Shown here piece by piece: positions 38,842 through 52,313 of a stretch of 64,000 bases of DNA; position 1 is the stretch's first letter, and each line of letters opens with the position of its first letter. Origin of the DNA: Pisaster brevispinus. Its lineage: Eukaryota > Echinodermata > Asteroidea > Forcipulatida > Asteriidae. Both the position numbers and the translations under genes were made by a program. The stretch is taken from the NCBI GenBank assembly GCA_023634235.1, contig JAMKCF010000003.1, positions 18,446,742-18,510,741 on the forward strand. The letters run 5' to 3'. The notes beneath the pieces are model-generated. The model was not told where the DNA came from. It did no database searches and saw only the letters and a list, made by a program, of their open reading frames with translations.

Positions 38842-39625
38842 CTAGTCTTTGCGTGGAACAGATAGCACAGTGGTTGGGAGATAGTTTCTGGTGGACCATG
38901 ACCACGGTTCGAATCCCGACAAGGTCCTTGATTCACTTTTTCTTTTTTCTGAGTCTAAAATTTGAATCATTATTTCACTTATGAGGTAGGAATTTCGATT
39001 GTCTTTGCGTGGAACAGATAGCCCAGTGGTTGGGAGATAGTTTCTGGTGGATGGGGATGCCGGTTCGAATCCCGGCAGGGTCCTTGATTCACTCTTTCTT
39101 TTTCCTAAGTCTTTAGATTTTAATCGTGATTTCACTTATGACGTATGAATTTCGCTTGTCTTTGCGTGGAACAAATAGCCCAGTGGTTGAGAGATAGTTT
39201 GTGGTGGGTCGGGCCCACGGTTCGAATCCCGGCAGTGTTCTTGATTCACTTTTTCCTTTTTCTGAGTCTAAAGATTTGAATCATGATTTCACTTATGTGG
39301 TAGGAATTTCGCTTGTCTTTGCGTGGAACACATGGCCCAGTGGTTGGGAGATAGTTTCTGGTGGATCAGGACCACGGTTCGAATCCCGGCAGGGTCCTTG
39401 ATTCACTTTTTCATTTTTCTAAGTCTTTAAATTTGAATCATGATTTCACTTATGAGGTAGGAATTTCGCTTGTCTTTGCGTGGAACAAATAGCCCAGTGG
39501 TTTGGAGATAGTTTCTTGTGGATCAGGACCCCGGTTCGAATCCCGGCAGGGTCCTTGAGTCACTCTTTCTTTTTCCCAAGTCTTTAGATTTGAATCGTGA
39601 TTTTACTTATGACTTAGGAATTTCG
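38842..39625 (+). repeat. Five-monomer block, offset 784 bp, copy 1
   Basis: The TAGCACAGTGG / GGTGGACCATGACC monomer followed by a CATTATTTCAC monomer recurs at 39626 (784 bp) and again at 40726 (1,100 bp further). The GTGGTGGGTCGGGCCCACGG copy at about 39201 recurs at about 39985 and 41245. Confidence 0.75.
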
Positions 39626-40725
39626 CTAGTCTTTGCGTGGAACAGATAGCACAGTGGTTGGGAGATAGTTTCTGGTGGACCATGACCACGGTTCGAATCC
39701 CGACAAGGTCCTTGATTCACTTTTTCTTTTTTCTGAGTCTAAAGATTGAATCATTATTTCACTTATGAGGTAGGAATTTCGCTTGTCTTTGCGTGGAACA
39801 AATAGCCCAGTGGTTGGGAGATAGTTTCTAGTGGGTCGGGACCACGGTTCTAATCCCGACAAAATCCTTGATTCACTCTTTCTTTTTCCTAAGTCTTTAG
39901 ATTTGAATCGTGATTTCACTTATGACGTATGAATTTCGCATGTCTTTGCGTGGAACAAATAGCCCAGTGGTTGAGAGATAGTTTGTGGTGGGTCGGGCCC
40001 ACGGTTCGAATCCCGGCAGTGTTCTTGATTCACTTTTTCCTTTTTCTGAGTGTAAAGATTTGAATCATGATTTCACTTGTGTGGTAGGAATTTCGCTTGT
40101 CTGTGAGTGGAACAGATAGCCCAGTGGTTGGGAGATAGTTTCTGGTGGATCGGGACCCCGGTTAGAATCCCGGCAGGGTCCTTGATTCACTTTTTTTCAT
40201 TTTTCTAAGTCTTTAAATTTGAATCATGATTTCACTGATGAGTTAGGAATGTCGCTTGTCTTTGCGTGGAACAAATAGCCCAGTGGTTGGGAGATAGTTT
40301 GTGGTGGGTCGGGACCCCGGTTCGAATCCCGGCAGTGTTCTTGAATCACTTTTTCCTTTTTCTGAGTCTAAAGATTTGAATCATGATTTCACTTATGTGG
40401 TAGGAATTTCGCTTGTCTTTGCGTGGAACACATGGCCCAGTGGTTGGGAGATAGTTTCTCGTGGATGGGGATGCCGGTTCGAATCCCGGCAGGGTCCTTG
40501 ATTCACTTTTTCATTTTTCTGAGTCTTTAAATTTGAATCATGATTTCACTTATGAGGTAGGAATTTCGCTTGTCTTTGCGTGGAACAAATAGCCCAGTGG
40601 TTTGGAGATAGTTTCTTGTGGATCAGGACCCCGGTTCGAATCCCGGCAGGGTCCTTGAGTCACTCTTTCTTTTTCCCAAGTCTTTAGATTTGAATCGTGA
40701 TTTTACTTATGACGTAGGAATTTCG
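39626..40725 (+). repeat. Seven-monomer block, offset 1,100 bp
   Basis: Starts with the same TAGCACAGTGG / CCATGACC monomer; 40726 onward repeats it with small changes (CAGTAGTTGG for CAGTGGTTGG). The marker TTTGTGGTGGGTCGGG is also shared between 39201 and 40301 at 1,100 bp. Confidence 0.7.
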
Positions 40726-42139
40726 CTAGTCTTTGCGTGGAACAGATAGCACAGTAGTTGGGAGATAGTTTCTGGTGGACCATGACCACGGTTCGAATCC
40801 CGACAAGGTCCTTGATTCACTTTTTCTTTTTTCTGAGTCTAAAGATTGAATCATTATTTCACTTATGAGGTAGGAATTTCGCTTGTCTTTGCGTGGAACA
40901 AATAGCCCAGTGGTTGGGAGATAGTTTCTAGTCGGTCGGGACCACGGTTCTAATCCCGACAAGGTCCTTGATTCACTTTTTCTTTTTTCTACGTTTTTAG
41001 ATTTGAATCATGATTTCACTTATGAGGTAGGAATTTCGCTTGTCTTTGCGTGAAACAAATAGCCCAGTGGTTGGGAGATAGTTTCTTCTGGATCGGTACC
41101 CCGGTTCGAATCCCGGCAGGGTCCTTGATTCACTCTTTCTTTTTCCTAAGTCTTTAGATTTGAATCGTGATTTCACTTATGACGTATGAATTTCGCATGT
41201 CTTTGCGTGGAACAAATAGCCCAGTGGTTGAGAGATAGTTTGTGGTGGGTCGGGCCCACGGTTCGAATCCCGGCAGTGTTCTTGATTCACTTTTTCCTTT
41301 TTCTGAGTCTAAAGATTAGAATCATGATTTCACTTGTGTGGTAGGAATTTCGCTTGTCTTTGAGTGGAACAGATAGCCCAGTGGTTGGGAGATAGTTTCT
41401 GGTGGATCGGGACCCCGGTTAGAATCCCGGCAGGGTCCTTGATTCACTTTTTCTTGTGTCTAAGTCTTTAGATCTGATCATGATTTCACTTATGAGGTAG
41501 GAATGTCGCTTGTCTTTGCGTGGAACACATAGCCCAGTGGTTGGGAGATAGTTTCTGGTGGATCGGGACCACATTTCGAATCCCGTCAAAGTCCTTAATT
41601 CACTTTTTCTTCTAAATCTAAAGTTTTGAATCATGATTTCAGCTATGAGGTAGGAATTTCGCTTGTCTTTGCGTGGAACAGATAGCCCAGTGGTTTGGAG
41701 ATAGTTTCTGTTGGATCGTACCCCGGTTCGAATCCCGGCAGTGTCCTTGATTCACTTTTTCCTTTTTCTGAGTCTAAAGATTTGAATCATGATTTCACTT
41801 ATGAGGTAGGAATTTCGCTTGTCTTTGCGTGGAACAGATAGCCCAGTGGTTGGGAGATAGTATCGGGTGGATCGGGACCACGGTTCGAATCCCGACAAGG
41901 TTCTTGATTTACTTTTCCTTTTTTCTGAGTTCATAGATTTGAATCATGATTTCATTTATGAGGTAGGAATTTCGCTAGTCTTTGCGTGGAACAGATAGCC
42001 CAGTGGTTGGGAGATAGTTTCTGGTTGATCGGGACCACGGTTCGAATCCCAGCAAAGTCCTTGATTCTTGTTTTCTTTTGTCTTAGTCTAAAGATTTGAA
42101 TCATGATTTCACTTATGAGGTAGGAATTTCGCTAGTCTT

Positions 42140-42770
42140 TGCGTGGAACAGATAGCCCAGTGGTTGGGAGATAGTTTCTGGTAGATCGCGACCCCGTTTC
42201 GAATCCCGGCATTGTCCTTGATCTTCTTTTTCTTTTTTTTCTGAGTCTAAGGATTTGAATCATGATTTCACTTATGACGTATGAATTTCGCTTGTCTTTG
42301 CGTGGAACAAATAGCCCAGTGGTTGGGAGATAGTTTGTGGTGGGTCGGGACCACCGTTCGAATCCCGGCAGTGTTCTTGATTCATTTTTTCTTTTTTCTA
42401 AGTCTTTAGATTTGAATCATGATTTCACTTATGAGGTAGGAATTTCGCTTGTGTTTGCGTGGAACAGATAGCCCAGTGGTTGGGAGATAGTTTCTGGTAG
42501 ATCGCGACCCTGTTTCGAATCCCGGCATTGTCCTTGATCTTCTTTTTCTTTTTTTTCTGAGTCTAAGGATTTGAATCATGATTTCACTTATGACGTATGA
42601 ATTTCGCTTGTCTTTGCGTGGAACAAATAGCCCAGTGGTTGGGAGATAGTTTGTGGTGGGTCGGGACCACAGTTCGAATCCCGGCAGTGTTCTTGATTCA
42701 CTTTTTCTTGTTTTTAAGTCTTTAAATTTGAATCATGATTTCACTCATGAGGTAGGAATTTCGCTTGTCT
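42140..42770 (+). repeat. Dimer repeat, 316 bp, two copies
   Basis: A two-monomer unit, one with GTAGATCGCGACCC(C/T)GTTTCGAATCC and CATTGTCC, one with TTTGTGGTGGGTCGGG and GTGTTCTTG, occurs twice in tandem (marker at 42181 and 42497). The first monomer has GTTTCGAATCC as B box. Confidence 0.8.
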
Positions 42771-42918
42771 TTGCGTGGAACAGATAGCCCAGTGGTTGGG
42801 AGATAGTTTCTGGTGGATCGGGACCACGGTTCGAATCCCGATAAGGTCCTTGATTCACTTTTTTTTTTCTGAGTCTAAGGATTTGAATCATGATTTCACT
42901 TATGACGTAAGAATTTTG

Positions 42919-44760
42919 CATGGCTTGCGTGGAACAGATAGCACAGTGGTTGGGAGATAGTTTCTGGTGGATCGGGACCCCGGTTCGAATCCCGACAAGG
43001 TCCTTGGTTCACTTTTTCTTTTTTTTAGTCTAAAGATTTGAATCATGATTTCACTTATGAGGTAGGAATTTCGCTTGTCTTTGCGTGGAACAGATAGCCC
43101 AGTGGTTGGGCGATAGTTTCTGGTGGATCGGGACCACGGTTCGAATCCCGATAAGGTCCTTGATTCACTTTTTCTTTTTTCTGAGTCTAAGGATTTGAAT
43201 CATGATTTCACTCATGGCGTATGAATTTCGCTTGTCTTTGCGTGGAACAGATAACCCAGTGGTTGGGAGATAGTTTGTGGTGGGTTGGGACCACCGTTTG
43301 AATCCCGGCAGTGTTCTTGATTCACTTTTTCTTGTTTCTAAGTCTTTAGATTTGAATCATGATTTCACTTATCAGGTAGGAATTTCGCTTGTCTTTGCGT
43401 GGAACAGATAGCCCAGTGGTTGGGAGATAGTTTCTTGTGGATCGGGACCCCGGTTCTAATCCCGGCAGGGTCATTGATTCACTTTTTCTTTTTTTTTGAG
43501 TCTAAGGATTTGAATCATGATTTCACTTATGACGTAAGAATTTCGCATGGCTTGCGTGGAACAGATAGCACAGTGGTTGGGAGATAGTTTCTGGTGGATC
43601 GGGACCCCGGTTCGAATCCCGACAAGGTCCTTGGTTCACTTTTTCTTTTTTTTGAGTCTAAAGATTTGAATCATGATTTCACTTATGAGGTAGGAATTTC
43701 GCTTGTCTTTGCGTGGAACAGATAGCCCAGTGGTTGGGAGATAGTTTCTGGTGGATCGGGACCACGGTTCGAATCCCGATAAGGTCCTTGATTCACTTTT
43801 TCTTTTTTCTGAGTCTAAGGATTTGAATCATGATTTCACTCATGGCGTATGAATTTCGCTTGTCTTTGCGTGGAACAGATAACCCAGTGGTTGGGAGATA
43901 GTTTGTGGTGGGTCGGGACCACCGTTCGAATCCCGGCAGTTTTCTTGATTCACTTTTTCTGTTTTCTAAGTCTTTAGATTTGAATCATGATTTCAATTAT
44001 GAGGTAGGAATTTCGCTTGTCTTTGCGTGGAACAGATAGCCCAGTGGTTGGGAGATAGTTTCTTGTGGATCGGGACCCCGGTTCTAATCCCGGCAGGGTC
44101 ATTGATTCACTTTTTCCTTTTGTTTGAGTCTAAAGATTTGAATCATGATTTCACTTATGTGGTAGGAATTTCGCTTGTCTTTGCCTGGAGCAAAAAGCCC
44201 AGTGGTTGGGAGATAGTTATGGTGGATAGGGACCCCGGTTCGAATCCCGGCAGTGTCCTTGATTCACTTTTTCTTTTTTCTAAGTCTTTAGATTTGAATT
44301 ATGATTTCACTTATGAGGTTGGAATTTCGCTTGTGTTTGCGTGGAACAAATAGCCCAGTGGTTGGGAGATAGTTTGTGGTGGGTCGGGACCACGGTTCGA
44401 ATCCCGACAAGGTCCTTGATTCACTTTTTTTTCTGAGTCTAAAGGTTTGAATCATGATTTCACTTATAAGGTAAGAATTTCGCTTGTCTTTGCGTGGAAC
44501 AGATAGCCCAGTGGTTGGGAGATAGTTTCTGGTGGATCGGGACCCCGGTTCTAATCCCGGCAGGGTCATTGATTCACTTTTTCTTTTTTTTTGAGTCTAA
44601 AGATTTGAATCATGATTTCACTTATGACGTAAGAATTTCGCATGGCTTGCGTGGAACAGATAGCACAGTGGTTGGGAGATAGTTTCTGGTGGATCGGGCC
44701 CCCGGTTCGAATCCCGACAAGGTCCTTGGTTCACTTTTTCTTTTTTTTTGAGTCTAAAGA
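42919..44760 (+). repeat. Four- and seven-monomer repeats marked by CATGGCTTGCG
   Basis: Monomers with CATGGCTTGCGTGG, a slightly shortened form of CTTGTCTTTGCGTGG, plus TAGCACAGTGG occur at 42919, 43546 and 44641, offsets of 627 and 1,095 bp. Companion monomers with GATAAGGTCC and TTCTTGTGGATCGGGACCCC recur with them. Confidence 0.75.
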
Positions 44761-45559
44761 TTTGAATCATGATTTCACTATTGAGGTAGGAATTTCGCTT
44801 GTCTTTGCGTGGAACAGATAGCCCAGTGGTTTGGAGATAGTTTCTGGTGGATCGGGATCACGGTTTGAATCCCGGCAAAGTCCTTGATTCACTTTTTCTT
44901 TGTTCTGAGTCTAAATATTTGAATCATGATTTCACTTATGATGTGAGAATATCGCATGGCTTGCCTGGAACAGATAGCCCAGTGGTTGGGAGATAGTTTC
45001 CGATGGGTCAGGACCACGGTTCGAATCCCGGCAGTGTCCTTGATTCACTTTTTCCTTTTTCTTAGTTTAAAGATTTGAATCATGATTTCACTTATGAGGT
45101 AGGAATTTCGCTTGTCTTTGCGTGGAACAGATAGCCCAGTGGTTGAGAGATAGTTTCTGGTGGATCGGGACCACGGTTCGAATCCCGATAAGGTCCTTGA
45201 TTCACTTGTTCTTTTTTCTGAGTCTAAAGAATTGAATAATGATTTCACTTATGAGGTAGGAATTTCGCTTTTCTTTGGGTGGAACAGATAGCCCAGTGGT
45301 TGAGAGATAGTTTCTGGTGGATCGGGACCCGGGTTCGAATCCCGGCAGTGTCCTTGATTCACTTTTTTCTTTTTTCTAAGTCTTTTGATTTGAATCATGA
45401 TTTCACTTATGAGGTAGGAATTTCGCTTGTCTTTGCGTGGAACAAATAGCCCAGTGGTTGGGAGATAGTTTCTGGTGGATCGGGACCACGGTTCGAATCC
45501 CGATAAGGTCCTTGATTCACTTTTTCTTTTTTCTGAGTCTAAGGATTTGAATCATGATT

Positions 45560-46665
45560 TCACTCATGGCGTATGAATTTCGCTTGTCTTTGCGTGGAAC
45601 AGATAGCCCAGTGGTTGGGACATAGTTTATGGTGTATAGAGACCACGGTTCGAATCCCGGCAAAGTCCTTGATTCACATTTTCTTTTTTCTGAGTCTAAA
45701 GTTATGAATCATGATTTCACTTATGAGGTAAGAATTTCGCTTGTCTTTGCGTGGAACACATAGCCCAGTGCTTGGGAGATAGTTTCTGTTGGATCATGAC
45801 GACGGTTCGAATCCGGTAGGGTCCTTGGTTCACTTTTTTCTTTTTTTTGAGTCTAAAGATTTGAATCATGATTTCACTTATGAGGTAGGAATTTCGCTTG
45901 TCTTTGCGTGGAACAGATAGCCCAGTGGTTGAGAGATAGTTATGGTGGATAGGGACCCCGGTTCGAATCCCGGCAGTGTCCTTGATTCACTTTTTCTTTT
46001 TTCTAAGTCTTTAGATTTGAATTATGATTTCACTTATGAGGTAGGAATTTCGCTTGTGTTTGCGTGGAACAAATAGCCCAGTGGTTGAGAGATAGTTATG
46101 GTGGATAGGGACCCCGGTTCGAATCCCGGCAGTGTCCTTGATTAACTTTTTCTTTTTTCTAAGTCTTTAGATTTGAATCATGATTTCCTTTATGAGGTAG
46201 GAATTTCGCTTGTGTTTGCGTGGAACAAATAGCCCAGTGGTTGGGAGATAGTTATGGTGGATAGGGACCCCGGTTCGAATCCCGGCAGTGTCCTTGATTA
46301 ACTTTTTCTTTTTTCTAAGTCTAAATATTTGAATCATGATTTCACTTATGAGGTAAGAATTTCGCATGTCTTTGCGTGGAACAGATAGCCCAGTGGTTGG
46401 GAGATAGTTTCTGGTGGATCAGGACGACGGTTCGAATCCTGGTAGGATCCTTGATCCCTTTTTTCTGAGTCTAAAGATTTGAATCATGATTTCACTTTCG
46501 AGGTAAGAATTTCGCTTGTCTTTGCGTGGAACAGATAGCCCAGTGGTTGGGAGATAGTTTCTGGTGGATCGGGACCACGGTTCGAATCCATGCAAAGTCC
46601 TTGATTTACTTTTTCTTTTTTCCGAGTCTAAAGATTTGAATTATGATTTCACTTATGACTTAGGA
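45560..46665 (+). repeat. Satellite block copied ~2.5-2.66 kb downstream, copy 1
   Basis: Carries CATAGTTTATGGTGTATAGAGACC, GTTGGATCATGACGACGG, AGTTATGGTGGATAGGG and GGATCAGGACGACGG monomers. The first marker recurs at a 2,502-bp offset and the last at 2,659 bp, so copy 2 gained exactly one monomer. Confidence 0.8.
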
Positions 46666-46839
46666 ATGTCATTTGTCTTTGCGTGGAACAGATAGCCCAG
46701 TGGTTGGGAGATAGTTTCTGGTGGATCGGGACCACGATTCGAATCTCGACCAGGTCCTTGATTCACTTTATCTTTTTTTCTGAGTCTAAAGATTTGAATC
46801 ATGATTTCACTTATGAGGTAAGAATTTCGCTTGTCTTTG

Positions 46840-48017
46840 CGTGGAACAGATAGCCCAGTGGTTGGGACATAATTTCTGGTGGATCGGTACCCCGGTTCGA
46901 ATCCCGGCAGTGTCCTTGATCTTCTTTTTTTTTTCTGAGTCTAAAGATTTGAATCATGATTTCACTTATGAGGTAAGAATTTCGCTTGTCTTTGCGTGGA
47001 ACAGATACCCCAATGGTTGGGAGATAGTTTCTGGTGGATCGGGATCACGGTTCGAATCCCGGCAAAGTCCTTGATTCACTTTTTCTTTTTTCTGAGTCTA
47101 AATATTTGAATCATGATTTCACTTATGAGGTAAGAATTTCGCTTGTCTTTGCGTGGAACAGATAGCCCAGTGGTTGGGAGATAGTTTCTGGTGGATCGGG
47201 ATCACGGTTCGAATCCCGGCAAAGTCCTTGATTCACTTTTTCTTTGTTCTGAGTCTAAATATTTGAGTCATGATTTCACTTATGAGGTGAGAATATCGCA
47301 TGGCTTGCGTGGAACAGATAGCCCAGTGGTTGGGAGATAGTTTCTGGTGGATCGGCACCCCGGTTCGAATCCCGGCAGTGTCCTTGATCCCCTTTTTCTT
47401 TTTTCTGAGTCTAAAGATTTGAATCATGATTTCACTTATGAGGTAGGAATTTTGCTTGTCTTTGCGTGGAACAGATAGCCCAGTGGTTGGGAGATAGTTT
47501 CTGGTGGATCGGGACCACGGTTCGAACCCCGACAAGGTACTTGATTCACTTTTTGTTTTTTTCTGAGTCTAAAGATTTGAATTATGATTTCACTTATGAC
47601 TTAGGAATGTCATTTGTCTTTGCGTGGAACAGATAGCCCAGTGGTTGGGAGATAGTTTCTGGTGGATCGGGACCCCGGTTCGAATCCCGACAAGGTACTT
47701 GATTCACTTTTTCTTTTTTTCTGAGTCTAAAGATTTGAATCATGATTTCACTTTTGAGGTAGGAATTTCGCTTGTCTTTGCGTGGAACAGATAGCCCAGT
47801 GGTTGGGATATAGTTTCTGGTGGATCGGGACCACGGTTCGAATCCATGCAAAGTCCTTGATTTACTTTTTCTTTTTTCTGAGTCTAAAGATTTGAATCAT
47901 GATTTCACTTATGAGGTAGGAATTTAGCTTGTCTTTGCGTGGAACAGATAGCCCAGTGGTTGGGAGATAGTTTCTGGTGGATCGGGACCACGGTTCGAAC
48001 CCCGACAAGGTACTTGA
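46840..48017 (+). repeat. 1.2-kb block repeated 8,151 bp downstream, copy 1
   Basis: Shares GGGACATAATTTC, GGGATCACGG, TATTTGAGTCATG, GGTGAGAATATCGCATGGC and GGATCGGCACCCC in the same order and spacing with 54991-56168 at a constant 8,151-bp offset (about 52 monomers). Confidence 0.85.
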
Positions 48018-48029
48018 TTCACTTTTTGT

Positions 48030-49335
48030 TTTTTCTGAGTCTAAGGATTTGAATCATGATTTCACTCATGTCGTATGAATTTCGCTTGTCTTTGCGTGGA
48101 ACAGATAGCCCAGTGGTTGGGACATAGTTTATGGTGTATAGAGACCACGGTTCGAATCCCGGCAAAGTCCTTGATTCACATTTTCTTTTTTCTGAGTCTA
48201 AAGATATGAATCATGATTTCACTTATGAGGTAAGAATTTCGCTTGTCTTTGCGTGGAACACATAGCCCAGTGCTTGGGAGATAGTTTCTGTTGGATCATG
48301 ACGACGGTTCGAATCCGGTAGGGTCCTTGGTTCACTTTTTTCTTTTTTTTGAGTCTAAAGATTTGAATCATGATTTCACTTATGAGGTAGGAATTTCGCT
48401 TGTCTTTGCGTGGAACAGATAGCCCAGTGATTGAGAAATAATTTCTGGTGGATCGGGACGACGGTTCGAATCCGGTAGGGTCCTTGGTTCACTTTTTTCT
48501 TTTTTTTTAGTCTAAAGATTTGAATCATGATTTCACTTATGAGGTAGGAATTTCGCTTGTCTTTGCGTAAAACAGATAGCCCAGTGGTTGAGAGATAGTT
48601 ATGGTGGATAGGGACCCCGGTTGGAATCCCGGCAGTGTTCTTGATTCACTTTTTCTTTTTTCTAAGTCTTTAGATTTGAATTATGATTTCACTTATGAGG
48701 TAGGAATTTCGCTTGTGTTTGCGTGGAAAAAATAGCCCAGTGGTTGAGAGATAGTTATGGTGGATAGGGACCCCGGTTCGAATCCCGGCAGTGTCCTTGA
48801 TTAACTTTTTCTTTTTTCTAAGTCTTTAGATTTGAATCATGATTTCCTTTATGAGGTAGGAATTTCGCTTGTGTTTGCGTGGAACAAATAGCCCAGTGGT
48901 TGGGAGATAGTTATGGTGGATAGGGACCCCGGTTCGAATCCCGGCAGTGTCCTTGATTCACTTATTGTTTTTTCATAGTCTAAATATTTGAATCATGATT
49001 TCACTTATGAGGTAAGAATTTCGCATGTCTTTGCGTGGAACAGATAGCCCAGTGGTTGGGAGATAGTTTCTGGTGGATCAGGACGACGGTTCGAATCCTG
49101 GTAGGATCCTTGATCCCTTTTTTCTGAGTCTAAAGATTTGAATCATGATTTCACTTTCGAGGTAAGAATTTCGCTTGTCTTTGCGTGGAACAGATAGCCC
49201 AGTGGTTGGGAGATAGTTTCTGGTGGATCGGGACCACGGTTCGAATCCATGCAAAGTCCTTGATTTACTTTTTCTTTTTTCCGAATCTAAAGATTTGAAT
49301 TATGATTTCACTTATGACTTAGGAATGTCATTGGT
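48030..49335 (+). repeat. Satellite block copied from ~45.56 kb, copy 2
   Basis: Second copy of 45560-46665, with one additional GACGACGG monomer at about 48420-48520. It contains one isolated C56G-type B box (about 48611-48621), outside the core where that class is common. Confidence 0.75.
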
Positions 49336-51059
49336 CTTTGCGTGGAACAGATAGCCCAGTGGTTGGGAGATAGTTTCTGGTGGATCGGTACCCCGGTTCG
49401 AATCCCGGCCGTGTCCTTGATCTTCTTTTTTTTTTTCTGAGTCTAAAGATTTGAATCGTGATTTCACTTATGAGGTAAGAATTTCGCATGTCTTTGCGTG
49501 GAACAGATAGTCCAGTGGTTGGGAGATATTTTCTGGTGGATCGGGACCCCGGTTCGAATCCCGACAAGGTACTTGATTCACTTTTTCTTTTTTTTCTGAG
49601 TCTAAAGATTTGAATCATGATTTCACTTTTGAGGTAGGAATTTCGCTTGTCTTTGCGTGGAACAGATAGCCCAGTGGTTGGGACATAATTTCTGGTGGAT
49701 CGGTACCCCGGTTCGAATCCCGGCAGTGTCCTTGATCTTCTTCTTTTTTTCTGAGTCTAAAGATTTGAATCATGATTTCACTTATGAGGTAGGAATTTCG
49801 CTTGTCTTTGCGTGGAACACATAGCCCAGTGGTTGGGAGATAGTTTCTGGTGGATCGGGACCACGGTTCGAACCCCGACAAGGTACTTGATTCACTTTTT
49901 GTTTTTTCTGAGTCTAAAGATTTGAATCATGATTTCACTTATGAGGTAAGAATTTCGCTTGTCTTTACGTGGAACAGATAGCCCAGTGGTTGGGAGATAA
50001 TTTCTGGTGGATCGGTACCCCGGTTCGAATCCCGGCCGTGTCCTTGATCTTCTTTTTCTTTTTTTCTGAGTCTAAAGATTTGAATCGTGATTTCACTTAT
50101 GAGGTAAGAATTTCGCATGTCTTTGCGTGGAACAGATAGTCCAGTGGTTGGGAGATAGTTTCTGGTGGATCGGGACCCCGGTTCGAATCCCGACAAGGTA
50201 CTTGATTCACTTTTTCTTTTTTTTCTGAGTCTAAAGATTTGAATCATGATTTCACTTTTGAGGTAGGAATTTCGCTTTTCTTTGCGTGGAACAGATAGCC
50301 CAGTGGTTGGGACATAATTTCTGGTGGATCGGTACCCCGGTTCGAATCCCGGCAGTGTCCTTGATCTTCTTCTTTTTTTCTGAGTTTAAAGATTTGAATC
50401 ATGATTTCACTTATGAGGTAAGAATGTCGCTTGTCTTTGCGTGGAACAGATAGCCCAATGGTTGGGAGATAGTTTCTGGTGGATCGGGATCACGGTTCGA
50501 ATCCCGGCAAAGTCCTTGATTCACTTTTTCTTTTTTCTGAGTCTAAATATTTGAATCATGATTTCACTTATGAGGTAAGAATTTCGCTTGTCTTTGCGTG
50601 GAACAGATAGCCCAGTGGTTGGGAGATAGTTTCTGGTGGATCGGGATCACGGTTCGAATCCCGGCAAAGTCCTTGATTCACTTTTTCTTTGTTCTGAGTC
50701 TAAATATTTGAGTCATGATTTCACTTTTGAGGTAGGAATTTCGCTTGTCTTTGCGTGGAACAGATAGCCCAGTGGTTGGGAGATAGTTTCTGGTGGATCG
50801 GGACCACGGTTCGAATCCATGCAAAGTCCTTGATTTACTTTTTCTTTTTTCCGAGTCTAAAGATTTGAATTATGATTTCACTTATGACTTAGGAATGTCA
50901 TTTGTCTTTGCGTGGAACAGATAGCCCAGTGGTTGGGAGATAGTTTTTGGTGGATCGGGACCCCGGTTCGAATCCCGACAAGGTACTTGATTCACTTTTT
51001 CTTTTTTTTCTGAGTCTAAAGATTTGAATCATGATTTCACTTTTGAGGTAGGAATTTCG

Positions 51060-52313
51060 CTTGTCTTTGCGTGGAACAGATAGCCCAGTGGTTGGGAGAT
51101 AGTTTCTGGTGGATCGGGACCACGGTTCGAATCCATGCAAAGTCCTTGATTTACTTTTTCTTTTTTCCGAGTCTAAAGATTTGAATTATGATTTCACTTA
51201 TGACTTAGGAATGTCATTTGTCTTTGCGTGGAACAGATAGCCCAGTGGTTGCGAGATAGTTTTTGGTGGATCGGGACCCCGGTTCGAATCCCGACAAGGT
51301 ACTTGATTCACTTTTTTTTTTTTTCTGAGTCTAAAGATTTGAATCATGATTTCACTTTTGAGGTAGGAATGTCATTTGTCTTTGCGTGGAACAGATAGCC
51401 CAGTGGTTGGGAGATAGTTTCTGGTGGATCGGGACCCCGGTTCGAATCCCGACAAGGTACTTGATTCACTTTTTCTTTTTTTCTGAGTCTAAAGATTTGA
51501 ATCATGATTTCACTTTTGAGGTAGGAATTTCGCTTGTCTTTGCGTGGAACAGATAGCCCAGTGGTTGGGATATAGTTTCTGGTGGATCGGGACCACGGTT
51601 CGAATCCATGCAAAGTCCTTGATTTAATTTTTCTTTTTTCTGAGTCTAAAGATTTGAATCATGATTTCACTTATGAGGTAGGAATTTCGCTTGTCTTTGC
51701 GTGGAACAGATAGCCCAGTGGTTGGGAGATAGTTTCTGGTGGATCGGGACCACGGTTCGAACCCCGACAAGGTACTTGATTCATTTTTGTTTTTTCTGAG
51801 TCTAAAGATTTGAATCATGATTTCACTTATGAGGTAAGAATTTCGCTTGTCTTTACGTGGAACAGATAGCCCAGTGGTTGGGAGATAATTTCTGGTGGAT
51901 CGGTACCCCGGTTCGAATCCCGGCCGTGTCCTTGATCTTCTTCTTTTTTTTTTCTGAGTCTAAAGATTTGAATCGTGATTTCACTTATGAGGTAAGAATT
52001 TCGCATGTCTTTGCGTGGAACAGATAGTCCAGTGGTTGGGAGATAGTTTCTGGTGGATCGGGACCCCGGTTCGAATCCCGACAAGGTACTTGATTCACTT
52101 TTTCTTTTTTTTCTGAGTCTAAAGATTTGAATCATGATTTCACTTTTGAGGTAGGAATTTCGCTTGTCTTTGCGTGGAACAGATAGCCCAGTGGTTGGGA
52201 TATAGTTTCTGGTGGATCAGGACGACGGTTCGAATCCTGGTAGGATCCTTGATCCCTTTTTTCTGAGTCTAAAGATTTGAATCATGATTTCACTTATGAG
52301 GTAAGAATTTCGC
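51060..52313 (+). repeat. 8-mer higher-order repeat, 1,254 bp, copy 1
   Basis: Eight monomers including CCGAGTCTAAAG/GAATTATG, GGAATGTCATTTG, TTGATTTAATTTTTC and GTACCCCGG...GGCCGTGTCC types. The run repeats directly at 52314 with very few differences. Confidence 0.85.

Larger units (their letters stand above)
36681..46000 (+). repeat. Diverged domain between the two homogenised regions
   Basis: Monomers are more varied, with GCGAGGTCC, CCACATTTCGAATCCCGT, GGACCATGACC, GATGGGGATGCC and TTTGTGGTGGGTCGGGCCC forms. Core-type C56G B boxes largely disappear after about 36.9 kb. Short duplications at 2, 4, 5, 7 and 8 monomers are listed separately. No gene or foreign insertion is present. Confidence 0.65.
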
